Below are positions 22,182 through 29,599 of a stretch of DNA of 64,000 nucleotides, piece by piece. The stretch covers positions 26,607 through 90,606 of the forward strand of contig CAYQEC010000009.1 of the NCBI GenBank assembly GCA_964416425.1, in the 5' to 3' direction. The DNA is from CAYQEC01 sp964416425 (GTDB lineage: Bacteria; Actinomycetota; Acidimicrobiia; Spongiisociales; UBA5794). The position numbers and the translations under genes were made by a program. How positions within the stretch are numbered: the stretch's first letter is position 1; every line of letters begins with the position of its first letter. The notes beneath the pieces were generated by a model. The model was not told the origin of the DNA, did no database searches, and saw nothing but the letters and a program-made list of their open reading frames with translations.

Positions 22182-22229
22182 CTAGATAAGGAGCAGGCGG
22201 AGCGCGAGGGAGGAGAGGCGGGCGTTCAT
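22182..22229 (-). CDS. leuA leader peptide
   Basis: Fifteen-codon ORF encoding MNARLSSLALRLLLI, with six leucine codons and three in a row near the end. Its ATG overlaps the ilvC stop codon (ATGA), so it is translated by ribosomes finishing ilvC, and its stop codon lies immediately before a hairpin in the 75 nt ahead of leuA. This is what a leader for leucine-responsive attenuation should look like, and such leaders are known before leuA in Actinobacteria. Too short for ordinary gene finders. Confidence 0.8.
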   Translation of the reverse strand: MNARLSSLALRLLLI

Positions 22230-23242
22230 GCCTCGTCCTCGGGGCTACGTTCGACCAGGAACGGCATCATGGCACGCAGTCTACGGCCGACCTTCTCGAC
22301 CGGATGCTCGGCGAGGGCAGCCCGCGCCGCCAGCAGGTTCGGGGTTCCGGCCGCGTTCTCCGCCATCCACTCCCGGGCGAACTCGCCCGACTGGATCTCG
22401 TCGAGGATGCGGCGCATCTCCGCCCGGGTCTCGTCGGTGACGATGCGCGGCCCGCGGGTGATGTCACCGTACTCGGCGGTGTCCGACACCGAGTAGCGCA
22501 TCCACGACAACCCGCCCTCGAAGAGCAGATCGACGATGAGCTTGAGCTCGTGCAGCACCTCGAAGTACGCCATCTCGTCCGGGTAGCCGGCGCCGGTCAG
22601 GGTCTCGAAGGCGGCCCGGATGAGGGAGTCGATGCCGCCGCAGAGGATGACCTGCTCACCGAACAGGTCGGTCTCGGTCTCGTCGCGGAAGGTGGTCTCG
22701 ATGACGCCGGCCCGAGTGGCGCCGATGCCGTGGGCATAGGAGAGGGCGAGGGGTTTCGCCTCGCCCGTGGCGTCCTGGTGCACCGCAAGCAGAGCCGGTA
22801 CCCCGCTGCCCTCCTGGAACTGGCGCCGGACGAGGTGGCCGGGGCTCTTCGGGGCCACCATGGCGACGTCGACGTCGGGGGGGGCGGTGATGTAGCCGAA
22901 GTGGACGTTGAAACCGTGGGCGAAGAAGAGGGCGTCCCCCGCCTGCAGGTTGGGGGCGATCGCCGACTCGTAGAGCGGTTTCTGGTGCTGATCGGGCACC
23001 AGCATCATGACGACGTCGGCCCAGTCGGCCGCCTCGTCGGGGGCGACCACCTTGAGCCCGGCGTTGGAGGCCGCCGCCCGGCGCCGGCTGTCGTCACGCA
23101 GGCCGACCACGACGTCGACTCCCGAGTCCTTGAGGTTGAGGGCATGGGCGTGACCCTGGCTGCCGTAGCCGATCACCGCCACTTTGCGGTTGGCGATGAT
23201 CGCGGGATTGGCATCCTGCTCGTAGTACATGGTGCTGCTCAT
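22226..23242 (-). CDS. ilvC: Ketol-acid reductoisomerase (NADP+)
   Basis: Second enzyme of valine and isoleucine synthesis; isomerises and reduces acetolactate or acetohydroxybutyrate. 338 residues, class I (short) form. The NADPH fold GYGSQGHAHALNLKDSG lies near 25-41, followed by HGFNVHFG and PKSPGHLVRRQFQEGSGVP. The C-terminal knotted domain has the metal ligands in DLFGEQVILCGG and the EVLHELKLIVDL glutamate. It sits between ilvN and leuA, with the leuA leader ATG overlapping its stop. Confidence 0.96.
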   Translation of the reverse strand: MSSTMYYEQDANPAIIANRKVAVIGYGSQGHAHALNLKDSGVDVVVGLRDDSRRRAAASNAGLKVVAPDEAADWADVVMMLVPDQHQKPLYESAIAPNLQAGDALFFAHGFNVHFGYITAPPDVDVAMVAPKSPGHLVRRQFQEGSGVPALLAVHQDATGEAKPLALSYAHGIGATRAGVIETTFRDETETDLFGEQVILCGGIDSLIRAAFETLTGAGYPDEMAYFEVLHELKLIVDLLFEGGLSWMRYSVSDTAEYGDITRGPRIVTDETRAEMRRILDEIQSGEFAREWMAENAAGTPNLLAARAALAEHPVEKVGRRLRAMMPFLVERSPEDEA

Positions 23243-23273
23243 GCCGGTGTGCTCCTCAGACGCGTGTCCGCAT

Positions 23274-23783
23274 TCAAGCCGATCTCAAGGTGGGCTTGGC
23301 TCCGTTTTTGCTCTTGGCGTCCCGCCCGAGGGCGATCCGGCCCGATTTGGCCAGGTCGACCACCCCGTACGGCTTCATCAGCTCCAGGAAATCGGCGAGA
23401 CGCTCCGGGTCGTCGCTCATCTCGAACGTGATGGTGGAGGCACCGACGTCGACCGCCCTCGCCTCGAAGATGCCTGCGGCGTCGAGCACCTCGCCCCGCT
23501 GGGTGCGGTCGGCGCTGACCCGCAGCAGCATGACCTCCCGCTGCACCATGTCCCCGGGGACCATCTCGGTGACCTTGACGGTGTGCACCAACTTATAGAG
23601 CTGCTTGATGATTTGCTCCATGTCGGGGCCGTCGATCACGATCGTGATGCGGGAGAAGAGCGGGTCGGCGGTGGGGCCCACGGCCAGCGAGTGGATGTTG
23701 AAGGCGCGGCGGGCGAACATCGACGCCACCCGGGCCAGCACCCCCGGCTTGTTCTCGACGAGCACGCTGATGACGTGGTTCAT
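23274..23783 (-). CDS. ilvN: Acetolactate synthase small (regulatory) subunit
   Basis: Regulatory subunit of acetohydroxyacid synthase, 169 residues. The N-terminal ACT domain (HVISVLVENKPGVLARVASMFARRAFNIHSLAVG) binds valine for feedback control; the C-terminal half is the second ACT-like domain. The ATG at 23783 overlaps the ilvB stop by 4 nt, a coupled start. A longer frame to 24302 lies inside ilvB and is not coding. Confidence 0.95.
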   Translation of the reverse strand: MNHVISVLVENKPGVLARVASMFARRAFNIHSLAVGPTADPLFSRITIVIDGPDMEQIIKQLYKLVHTVKVTEMVPGDMVQREVMLLRVSADRTQRGEVLDAAGIFEARAVDVGASTITFEMSDDPERLADFLELMKPYGVVDLAKSGRIALGRDAKSKNGAKPTLRSA

Positions 23784-25498
23784 GTCAGATCCTCCGGGCC
23801 CAGGGCGATGTCGTCGTTCGATCCGCCTGCCGGGACCATGGGGAACACCATGGCGTCCGGGTCGCAGCGAAACTCCACCACGACCGGGCGGTCGTTGATG
23901 GCGAGCGCCTTCTCCAAGGTCGGGGCGACTTCGTCGGGGTGGTCGGCGCGCAGACCGACGCAGCCCATCGCCTCGGCCAGCTTGACGTAGTCGGGGATGT
24001 CGGTGCCGAGTTCGGTGCCGCTGTAGCGCTCGTCGTAGAAGAGCTTCTGCCACTGCTTGACCATGCCGAACCAGCCGTTGTTCATGACCGCGATCTTCAC
24101 CGGGATGTGCTCGGTGCTGGCGGTGATCAGCTCCTGCATCGTCATCTGGAAGCAGCCGTCGCCGTCGATGGCGAACACGATCTGGTCGGGGGCGCCGGCC
24201 TTGGCGCCGACCGCGGCCGGCACGGCGTATCCCATGGTGCCGAGGCCGCCGGAGTTGATCCAGGTGTTGGGCCGCTCGAATCCCCAGTACTGCGAGGTCC
24301 ACATCTGGTGCTGGCCGACCCCGGCGACGACGATGGCTTCCCCGCCGGTGAGCCGGTGCAGCTCCTCGATGACGTAGGGCTGCTGGATCGGGCCGTCGGG
24401 ATCCTGGTCGTAGTGGAGGGGGTGCGCCTCCTGCCAGGCGGCGAGGGTGGCGAGCCAGGCCTGGCGGTCCGGCGCCGGCTGGTTCTTCAGGCGACCCTGC
24501 AGCTCCTCGTGGAGCTGGTCGAGCACGGCGGCGGCGTCGCCGACGATGGGGACGTCGGCTGCCCGCACCTTGCCGATCTCGGCCGGGTCGACGTCGACGT
24601 GGATGACCTTGGCGCGGGGAGCGAACGAGGCGACGTCGCCGGTCACCCGGTCGTCGAACCGGGCCCCGATCGTCACCAGCAGGTCGGATTGCTGCATGGC
24701 GGTCACCGCGGTGTAGTTACCGTGCATCCCCGGCATGCCGAGGGCCAGCGGGTGCGAGTCGGGGATGGCGCCGCGGGCCATCAGCGTTGTGACCACCGGC
24801 AGGTCGGCGGCCTCTGCGAAGCGGCGCAGCTCGGCGGAAGCTCCGGCGCGGATGATGCCGCCCCCGGCGTAGATCACCGGCTGTTCGGCTTCGAGGATGA
24901 GGTCGATGGCCGATGCCACCTGGCGGGGATGGCCCCGGGTGCTCGGCTTGTAGCCGGGCAAGTTCAGCTTGCCGGCGCGATGCCACTCCATGGTGGCCGC
25001 CAGGATGTCCTTGGGGATGTCGACCAGGACCGGCCCGGGGCGCCCGGTGGAGGCGAGGTGGAAGGCCTCCCGGATCACGTCGGGGATCTCCTCGGCGTGG
25101 TAGATGAGGTAGTTGTGCTTGGTGCACGGCATCGAGATGCCCCAGGTGTGGGCTTCCTGGAAGGCGTCGTTGCCGATCGATCCGGTCGCCACCTGCCCGG
25201 TGATCGCCACCACCGGGATCGAGTCCATGTGGGCGTCCTGGAGCGGGGTGACGAGGTTGGTGGCGCCCGGGCCCGAGGTGGCGATGACGACGCCGACCCG
25301 ACCGGTGGCGTGGGCGTAGCCGGAGGCCATGTGGCCCGCTCCCTGCTCGTGGCGGGCCAGGACGTGGCGGATCGGGCTGTCGAGGATGGGGTCGTAGGCG
25401 GGAAGGATGGCGCCGCCGGGAACACCGAACGCGACCTCGACGCCTTCGAGCTCGAGGGCCCGTATCAGCGCTTGTGCTCCGGTGAGTGTCTCGGTCAT
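23780..25498 (-). CDS. ilvB: Acetolactate synthase large (catalytic) subunit
   Basis: Thiamine-diphosphate enzyme making acetolactate or acetohydroxybutyrate from pyruvate; 572 residues. N-terminal PYR domain with FGVPGGAILPAYDP and the catalytic glutamate in RHEQGAGHMASGYA; central FAD-binding domain; C-terminal PP domain with GDGCFQMTMQELITASTEHIPVKIAVMNNGWFGMV. The ATG has CAGGAG about 7 nt upstream. Expression is probably attenuated through the leader peptide and terminator at 25531-25629. Confidence 0.96.
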   Translation of the reverse strand: MTETLTGAQALIRALELEGVEVAFGVPGGAILPAYDPILDSPIRHVLARHEQGAGHMASGYAHATGRVGVVIATSGPGATNLVTPLQDAHMDSIPVVAITGQVATGSIGNDAFQEAHTWGISMPCTKHNYLIYHAEEIPDVIREAFHLASTGRPGPVLVDIPKDILAATMEWHRAGKLNLPGYKPSTRGHPRQVASAIDLILEAEQPVIYAGGGIIRAGASAELRRFAEAADLPVVTTLMARGAIPDSHPLALGMPGMHGNYTAVTAMQQSDLLVTIGARFDDRVTGDVASFAPRAKVIHVDVDPAEIGKVRAADVPIVGDAAAVLDQLHEELQGRLKNQPAPDRQAWLATLAAWQEAHPLHYDQDPDGPIQQPYVIEELHRLTGGEAIVVAGVGQHQMWTSQYWGFERPNTWINSGGLGTMGYAVPAAVGAKAGAPDQIVFAIDGDGCFQMTMQELITASTEHIPVKIAVMNNGWFGMVKQWQKLFYDERYSGTELGTDIPDYVKLAEAMGCVGLRADHPDEVAPTLEKALAINDRPVVVEFRCDPDAMVFPMVPAGGSNDDIALGPEDLT

Positions 25499-25530
25499 GG
25501 TGTGCTCCTGGTCGGGTGGGTGCGTCGGGT

Positions 25531-25559
25531 ATGAAGAAACCCTCCGGGGGTGGAGGGTT
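25531..25559 (-). terminator. ilvB attenuator terminator
   Basis: On the minus strand AACCCTCC, 6-nt loop ACCCCC, GGAGGGTT form a perfect 8-bp hairpin (25538-25559) followed by TTCTTCAT, a short and imperfect U-run. It lies 33 nt before ilvB and 2 nt after a second hairpin, so it can end transcription before the structural gene. Confidence 0.65.
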
Positions 25560-25561
25560 CG

Positions 25562-25595
25562 AGGCGCATACGAGTCTGTGGCGACGTATGCGCCT
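25562..25595 (-). promoter_or_regulatory. ilvB leader hairpin (attenuator element)
   Basis: Perfect 11-bp inverted repeat AGGCGCATACG / CGTATGCGCCT with a 12-nt loop. Its 5' arm begins with the last two bases of the leader peptide stop codon, so a ribosome at that stop would cover and melt it, while a ribosome stalled on the Ile/Leu/Val codons would leave it intact next to the terminator. How it counters the terminator is not obvious from sequence. Confidence 0.65.
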
Positions 25596-25629
25596 ACGTG
25601 ACGAGTACGAGGATGGTGGTGGGATTCAT
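25594..25629 (-). CDS. ilvB leader peptide
   Basis: Eleven-codon ORF MNPTTILVLVT whose codons 6-10 are Ile-Leu-Val-Leu-Val, the three end products of the downstream pathway. AAGGA precedes the ATG, and the promoter at 25658-25685 puts the transcript start about 22 nt upstream. The stop codon runs into an 11-bp hairpin and then a terminator. Leader-peptide attenuation of ilvB is established in Corynebacterium and other Actinobacteria; here it is inferred. Confidence 0.85.
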   Translation of the reverse strand: MNPTTILVLVT

Positions 25630-25657
25630 GGTTCCTTGCAGTTGTCTACCGGCTGCG

Positions 25658-25685
25658 AGTATGCCACCTCACTGCGGTGTGTCAA
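25658..25685 (-). promoter_or_regulatory. ilvB promoter
   Basis: Minus strand TTGACA (25680-25685) and CATACT (25658-25663) with a 16-nt spacer, the best -35/-10 pair in the window. The start would be near 25651, upstream of the leader peptide. Confidence 0.7.
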
Positions 25686-25730
25686 ACCCATCGCGGTTTC
25701 GTTGCGTGATCGGCAGGGCATGATGGGGCC

Positions 25731-26948
25731 ATGAGTGGTTTCGACGGTTCCCTGCCGGAGGTGCTCGCTGCCGCGATCGAGGCGGCCCGCCGGGTGCTGG
25801 ACGACCTGGACGCCGACGAGGTGCCGGCGCCGTTGCGCCAGGTGGCGTCCCGGCACGGCGGCCGGCTCCCTCCCCCCCTGGCGCGCCGGGTGATTCGTGA
25901 GATCGACCGCAACGAGTGGTTCCGCTCCAAGGTGGCGGCGGAGATCGAGGAAACGGCCGACGAGGCTTCCGTGGCGCTGCTGAAACGTCCCGACGGGTGG
26001 TGGAGCATGGTGGCGGAAGCCTCCGCGGCACGCCGCGCCGGTAAGGAAGCGGCGCGGGCGGCCGACCTGGAGCGGCGCAACCGGGTCCTGGCGGACCGGC
26101 TCGAGGAGGCGAAGCGGCGCCTCAACCAGGCCAAGGCGGACGCGGCGGCGGCGAAGGTGAGCGCCGACCGCCGGATCGAGGAGCTGCGGGCACGGCTGGC
26201 GCGGTCGCCCGGCGGGAGCGGGGCGCCGGACCGCGGGGAGCAGCTCGAGGAGCTGCGCCGCCGTCTGGCGACGGCCCAGGATGCGGGAGCAGAGGCGGCG
26301 GCCACCGTTGCCGCGCTGCAGGAGGACGTGCGCCGGTTGCGCCGGGAGCGGGCGGACGCCGAGCGGCGGCTGGCGGCGGGAGCCTCGTCGTCGCTGCCGT
26401 CCGACCCGATCGAGCTGGCTCGCTTCCTCGATCTGCAGGAGGCGGGGTTGGGGAGGTCCGCGACGCCGCCCCCGGTGGCGGCGGAGGTGCCGGGCCGGCT
26501 GCGACTCCCGAGCGGGATCGCCCCGGACTCGGGGGAGGCGCTGCGCTGGCTGGCGGCGGTGGCGCCACCGGCGTCGGTGATCGTCGACGGCTACAACGTC
26601 CTCCACAAGCTCGATCACGGCGCCGGAGGCCGGGGAGTGGGGCGGCGACGCCTCGGTGACGAGCTGCTGCGGTGGCGCCGGCTGGCGGCCGCGGCGCACC
26701 GGGTGGTGGTGGTCTACGACTCGGTGTTGCCGGAGGAGCGGGGGGCGCCCAACAGCGTCGGCGGGCTCGAGGTGCGGTTCGCGCCCGCCGGGCGTACCGC
26801 CGACGAGGAGGTGGTGGAGCTGGCGGGTGTGCTCGACGGGCCGGTCGTCGTGATCAGCTCCGATCGGGAGGTGCGGGAGGGAGCGGAGGCGGTCGGGGCG
26901 TTGACCCTGTGGGCGGAGGCGGTGACGGAGTGGGTCGCCGGGCGTTGA
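25731..26948 (+). CDS. NYN domain (YacP-like) nuclease with coiled-coil region
   Basis: 405 residues. The C-terminal third (about 283-402) is an NYN/PIN-like domain: VIVDGYNVLHKL carries the first metal aspartate, then RVVVVYDSVLPEE, TADEEVVELA and VVVISSDREVREGA, the expected acidic residues of a YacP-type RNase. The middle (about 95-215) is a Glu/Arg/Ala-rich coiled coil and the first 90 residues form a conserved-looking helical domain. This build is typical of actinobacterial NYN proteins. CATGAT is 6 nt before the ATG with no ribosome binding site, so leaderless. It diverges from ilvB; RNA target unknown. Confidence 0.82.
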   Translation: MSGFDGSLPEVLAAAIEAARRVLDDLDADEVPAPLRQVASRHGGRLPPPLARRVIREIDRNEWFRSKVAAEIEETADEASVALLKRPDGWWSMVAEASAARRAGKEAARAADLERRNRVLADRLEEAKRRLNQAKADAAAAKVSADRRIEELRARLARSPGGSGAPDRGEQLEELRRRLATAQDAGAEAAATVAALQEDVRRLRRERADAERRLAAGASSSLPSDPIELARFLDLQEAGLGRSATPPPVAAEVPGRLRLPSGIAPDSGEALRWLAAVAPPASVIVDGYNVLHKLDHGAGGRGVGRRRLGDELLRWRRLAAAAHRVVVVYDSVLPEERGAPNSVGGLEVRFAPAGRTADEEVVELAGVLDGPVVVISSDREVREGAEAVGALTLWAEAVTEWVAGR

Positions 26949-26984
26949 GCCTCCGGGCGTTGAGCCTCCGGGCGTTGAGCCTCC
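26940..26984. repeat. 15-bp direct repeat, three copies
   Basis: GGGCGTTGAGCCTCC occurs three times in perfect tandem at 26940, 26955 and 26970. The first copy contains the TGA stop of the NYN gene; the array fills the short gap before the convergent LLM gene. It looks like replication slippage at the gene end. Confidence 0.8.
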
Positions 26985-26994
26985 GGGGCCGGTT

Positions 26995-28020
26995 CTACAG
27001 CACCAGCTCGGCCAGGGTGCGCAGCGTCTCGGGACCGGTGACCGAGACCGCCAGGGTGGTGACGCCGGATTCCTCCCAGGCGGCGAGGCGGTCCCGGATC
27101 ATGTCCCGGCTCCCGACGAGGTTCAGCTCGTCGACGAGGGCGTCGGGCACCGCCGCCACCGCGGCGGTGCGCTTCCCCTCGAGGTAGAGGTCCTGGATGA
27201 GGGTGGCCTCCTTCTCGTAGCCGTAGCGGCAGGCGAGGTCGAAGTAGAAGTTGCGACCCCGCGCACCCATGCCGCCCAGGTAGAGGGCCAGGGTTGGTTT
27301 GAGCAGGCCTCGGCCCTGCTCGAGGTCGTCGGTCACCGCCGCTCCCAGGGTGGCGACGATCTCGAAGGTGGCGGCCTTGGCGGGATCCTTGGCGGTGGCG
27401 AACCCTTCCGCCAGATGGGGGCCGTGGACCGCCGGCGCCTTCTCCGGGGAGTAGAGGATGGGGAGCCAGCCGTCGGCGATCTCGGCGGCGAGGGCGACGT
27501 TGCGGGGCCCGATCGCGGCCAGGTAGATCGGCACCGGGTGGCGGGGATGGGCGAGGAGCTTGAGCGCCTTGCCGAGTCCGGTGGCGTCCGATCCCCGGTA
27601 GGGGAGCTGGTAGTACTCCCCGTCGTAGGTGAGGGGCTCCCGGCGAGCGACGGCCCGGCGCACGATCGAGACGTACTCGCGGGTGCGGGCGAGCGGCCGG
27701 CCGTAGGGGACGCCGTGCCATCCCTCCACCACTTGCGGGCCGCTGACGCCGAGGCCGAGCAGGAAGCGCCCGCCGCTCAGCTCGTTGAGGGTCACCGCGG
27801 TCATGGCGGTCAGCGCCGGGGTCCGCGCCGGGATCTGGAGCACGGCCGATCCGACCGCGATGGTGCTGGTGCGGGCCGCGATCCAGCTGAGCACAGTGAC
27901 CGCGTCGGATCCCCACGCCTCGGCCGCCCACACCGAGGAGTACCCGAGCCGCTCCGCCTCTACGGCGAGATCGGCGCCGCCCTGGGCGCCCCAGTAGCCG
28001 ATGTTGAGCCCGAGTTTCAG
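26995..28020 (-). CDS. LLM class F420-dependent oxidoreductase (CTG start)
   Basis: Luciferase-like monooxygenase-family flavin/F420 oxidoreductase, 341 residues. Seen: AIGPRNVALAAEIADGWLP, LLGLGVSGPQVVEGWHGVPYGRP and GSRDMIRDRLAAWEESGVTTL, as in the F420-dependent subgroup common in Actinobacteria. The first ATG/GTG in frame (27933) would cut off the first beta strand. Reading on to CTG at 28018-28020 restores the family N-terminus KLGLNIGYWG, and GGAGG lies 4 nt before this CTG. I therefore annotate CTG as the start. Substrate unknown. Confidence 0.82.
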   Translation of the reverse strand: MKLGLNIGYWGAQGGADLAVEAERLGYSSVWAAEAWGSDAVTVLSWIAARTSTIAVGSAVLQIPARTPALTAMTAVTLNELSGGRFLLGLGVSGPQVVEGWHGVPYGRPLARTREYVSIVRRAVARREPLTYDGEYYQLPYRGSDATGLGKALKLLAHPRHPVPIYLAAIGPRNVALAAEIADGWLPILYSPEKAPAVHGPHLAEGFATAKDPAKAATFEIVATLGAAVTDDLEQGRGLLKPTLALYLGGMGARGRNFYFDLACRYGYEKEATLIQDLYLEGKRTAAVAAVPDALVDELNLVGSRDMIRDRLAAWEESGVTTLAVSVTGPETLRTLAELVL

Positions 28021-28153
28021 CGGACCTCCGGAGCCGACCGTCGCAAGCTACCAGTGACTGCGGGGCGCCGCCGGGGCGGGGCGGTTTCTGTCACCCGGGG
28101 CCGGTACGGTGCCTGCAGGAGTCGGAAGCGGCGAGGAAACGAGGAGGTGGCAC

Positions 28154-28357
28154 GTGTTCATCGATTGTCGAGAATGTGCGATGGAGCACACCGCCGCCTG
28201 TGAAGAGTGCATCGTGCCCATCCTGCTGCATCAGCTCGCCGGGCCCTTCGAGCTGGAAGACGAGGAACGGCAGGCGCTGGATCACCTCTCGGAGGCGGGA
28301 CTGGTGGCGCCGCTGCGGCTGGTCCCGAAGGGAGATCGTGACGCCGCCACCGGGTGA
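28154..28357 (+). CDS. Small Cys-rich conserved protein
   Basis: 67-residue protein beginning FIDCRECAMEHTAACEECIV. Four cysteines form two CxxC pairs (about residues 5, 8, 15 and 18), which could bind zinc or an iron-sulfur cluster. The rest is an acidic helical region ending LVAPLRLVPKG. GTG at 28154 is chosen because GAGGAGG lies 6-7 nt upstream; an in-frame start at 28109 has no such signal. It lies between two minus-strand genes and resembles a small family I recall from related Actinobacteria. No function known. Confidence 0.65.
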   Translation: MFIDCRECAMEHTAACEECIVPILLHQLAGPFELEDEERQALDHLSEAGLVAPLRLVPKGDRDAATG

Positions 28358-28385
28358 GGTGACGGTGGGGCGTTGCGGAGGTGTG

Positions 28386-29599
28386 CTAGCCGCGCGGGTG
28401 GGGTGACTGGGATCCGATCGCCTCCACCGCCGCTCCCTCCCGATCCGGGTCGGTTGGGCTGGTGACGCCGGCCGAGGATACGGCGCCGGCCGAGGATACG
28501 GCGCCGGCCGAGGATACGGCGCCGGCCGAGGATACGGCNNNNNNNNNNNNNNNNNNNNNNNNNNNNNNNNNNNNNNNNNNNNNNNNNNNNNNNNNNNNNN
28601 NNNNNNNNNNNNNNNNNNNNNNNNNNNNNNNNNNNNNNCGCCGGCCGAGGATACGGCGCCGGCCGAGGATACGGCGCCGGCCGAGGATACGGCGCCTGTC
28701 GAGGATACGGCGCCGGCCGAGGACGAGGCGCCGGGAGAGGATGCGCCGTCGACGGCGGCGCCGGTGCCACCCGTCATCTCCCCACCCCCGTCGCCGCCGC
28801 CCGTCGTTGCCGGATGTTCGTCCCCACCGGCGTCTTCGTCCGGGCCCGGCCCGGTGGCGCCGGGGTCGTCGGGCGGCGTCCCGTCACGATCCGGCGCCCC
28901 GTCGCCGCTGCCGTCACCGACGCGGTCACGGTCCGTGTCCCCGTTCCCCGAGGTGTCGGACGGGCCGGAGGAGTCGTCCCCGTCGCCGGTGGTGGCGTCG
29001 GGACCCCCGGAGTGGGGAACCTCGGTCGTGGTCGTGACCTCGGAGTCGTCGGACGCGCCGGGGCGGGAGTCCCCGGCCGGGTCGGTGGCGGGGTCCTGCC
29101 CATGGCGGGTACCCCCGTCGCCGATCCGGCCCAGGGCGTGCTCGAAGCGCCGCCGCAGTTCCGAGTCGTCGCCGACGTCGGCGAGGGCGAGGCGGGCCCG
29201 CCTCGTCTGCCGGGAGATCGTCGCCTCATCGGCGCCGCGGTCGAGCAGGGTCTCCAGCTCGCCGACCCGATGCTCGGCGACGATGTCGTGGTCGACGATC
29301 GACCGAACTCGTTCGGTGACCTGCTTCACCGGGTAGAGGAGGTCACCCGGGACCGAGCCCTCGGCGGCAACGGCCGCTCCCACCGGCGCTCCGGCCAGGA
29401 CGAGACTGGCGAGGGCCGCTGCCACCCGGCGTCGCAGGCGCCGGCGGGAGGAGGAGGCCGTGACGGAGGCCGCGGCCGGGACCGGGGCCTCCGCCAGGGC
29501 AAAGCGGATGGCGGCGAGATGGCGAGCCGCCGCCGCTTCGTCGATCTCGACGGTGTAGGCGCGGAGCCGCTCCAGGCGCTGATTCGGCTGGCGGCTCAT
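28386..29599 (-). CDS. DUF5667 membrane protein, possible anti-sigma factor, with repeat tail (crosses an assembly gap)
   Basis: Partner of the upstream sigma gene, overlapping it by 4 nt. An N-terminal cytoplasmic segment of about 50 residues is followed by an Arg-rich stop and one membrane helix (RRRVAAALASLVLAGAPVGAAVAA), then the outside DUF5667 motif PGDLLYPVKQVTERVRSIV, a helical part to about residue 165, and a long Gly/Asp/Ser/Thr-rich disordered region. The C-terminus is a tandem array of GAVSSA (18-bp unit) interrupted by 100 N. With the placeholder gap the frame shifts, but the array phase and the downstream frame both require a gap of 17 modulo 18; then the protein ends VTSPTDPDREG...HPRG at the TAG at 28386. 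An anti-sigma role is inferred from position. Confidence 0.7.
28467..28738 (-). repeat. 18-bp tandem repeat array (GAVSSA coding) with gap
   Basis: The plus-strand unit GCCGGCCGAGGATACGGC occurs four times perfectly at 28467-28538 and three times perfectly at 28640-28693, followed by diverged copies to about 28738. Six codons per unit keep the frame whatever the copy number. The assembly breaks inside it, so the true copy number is unknown. Confidence 0.9.
28539..28638. other. Assembly gap of 100 N in 18-bp repeat
   Basis: Exactly 100 N, a placeholder for unknown length. For the flanking repeats to be in phase the real gap must be 17, 35, 53, 71, 89, 107 ... bases. Confidence 0.95.

Noticed and set aside
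28091..28385. C-terminal Pro-Tyr-Pro-Arg tail of the DUF5667 protein
   Set aside because: It appears only because the 100-N placeholder shifts the frame; repeat phase and the stop at 28386 support the GAVSSA frame.
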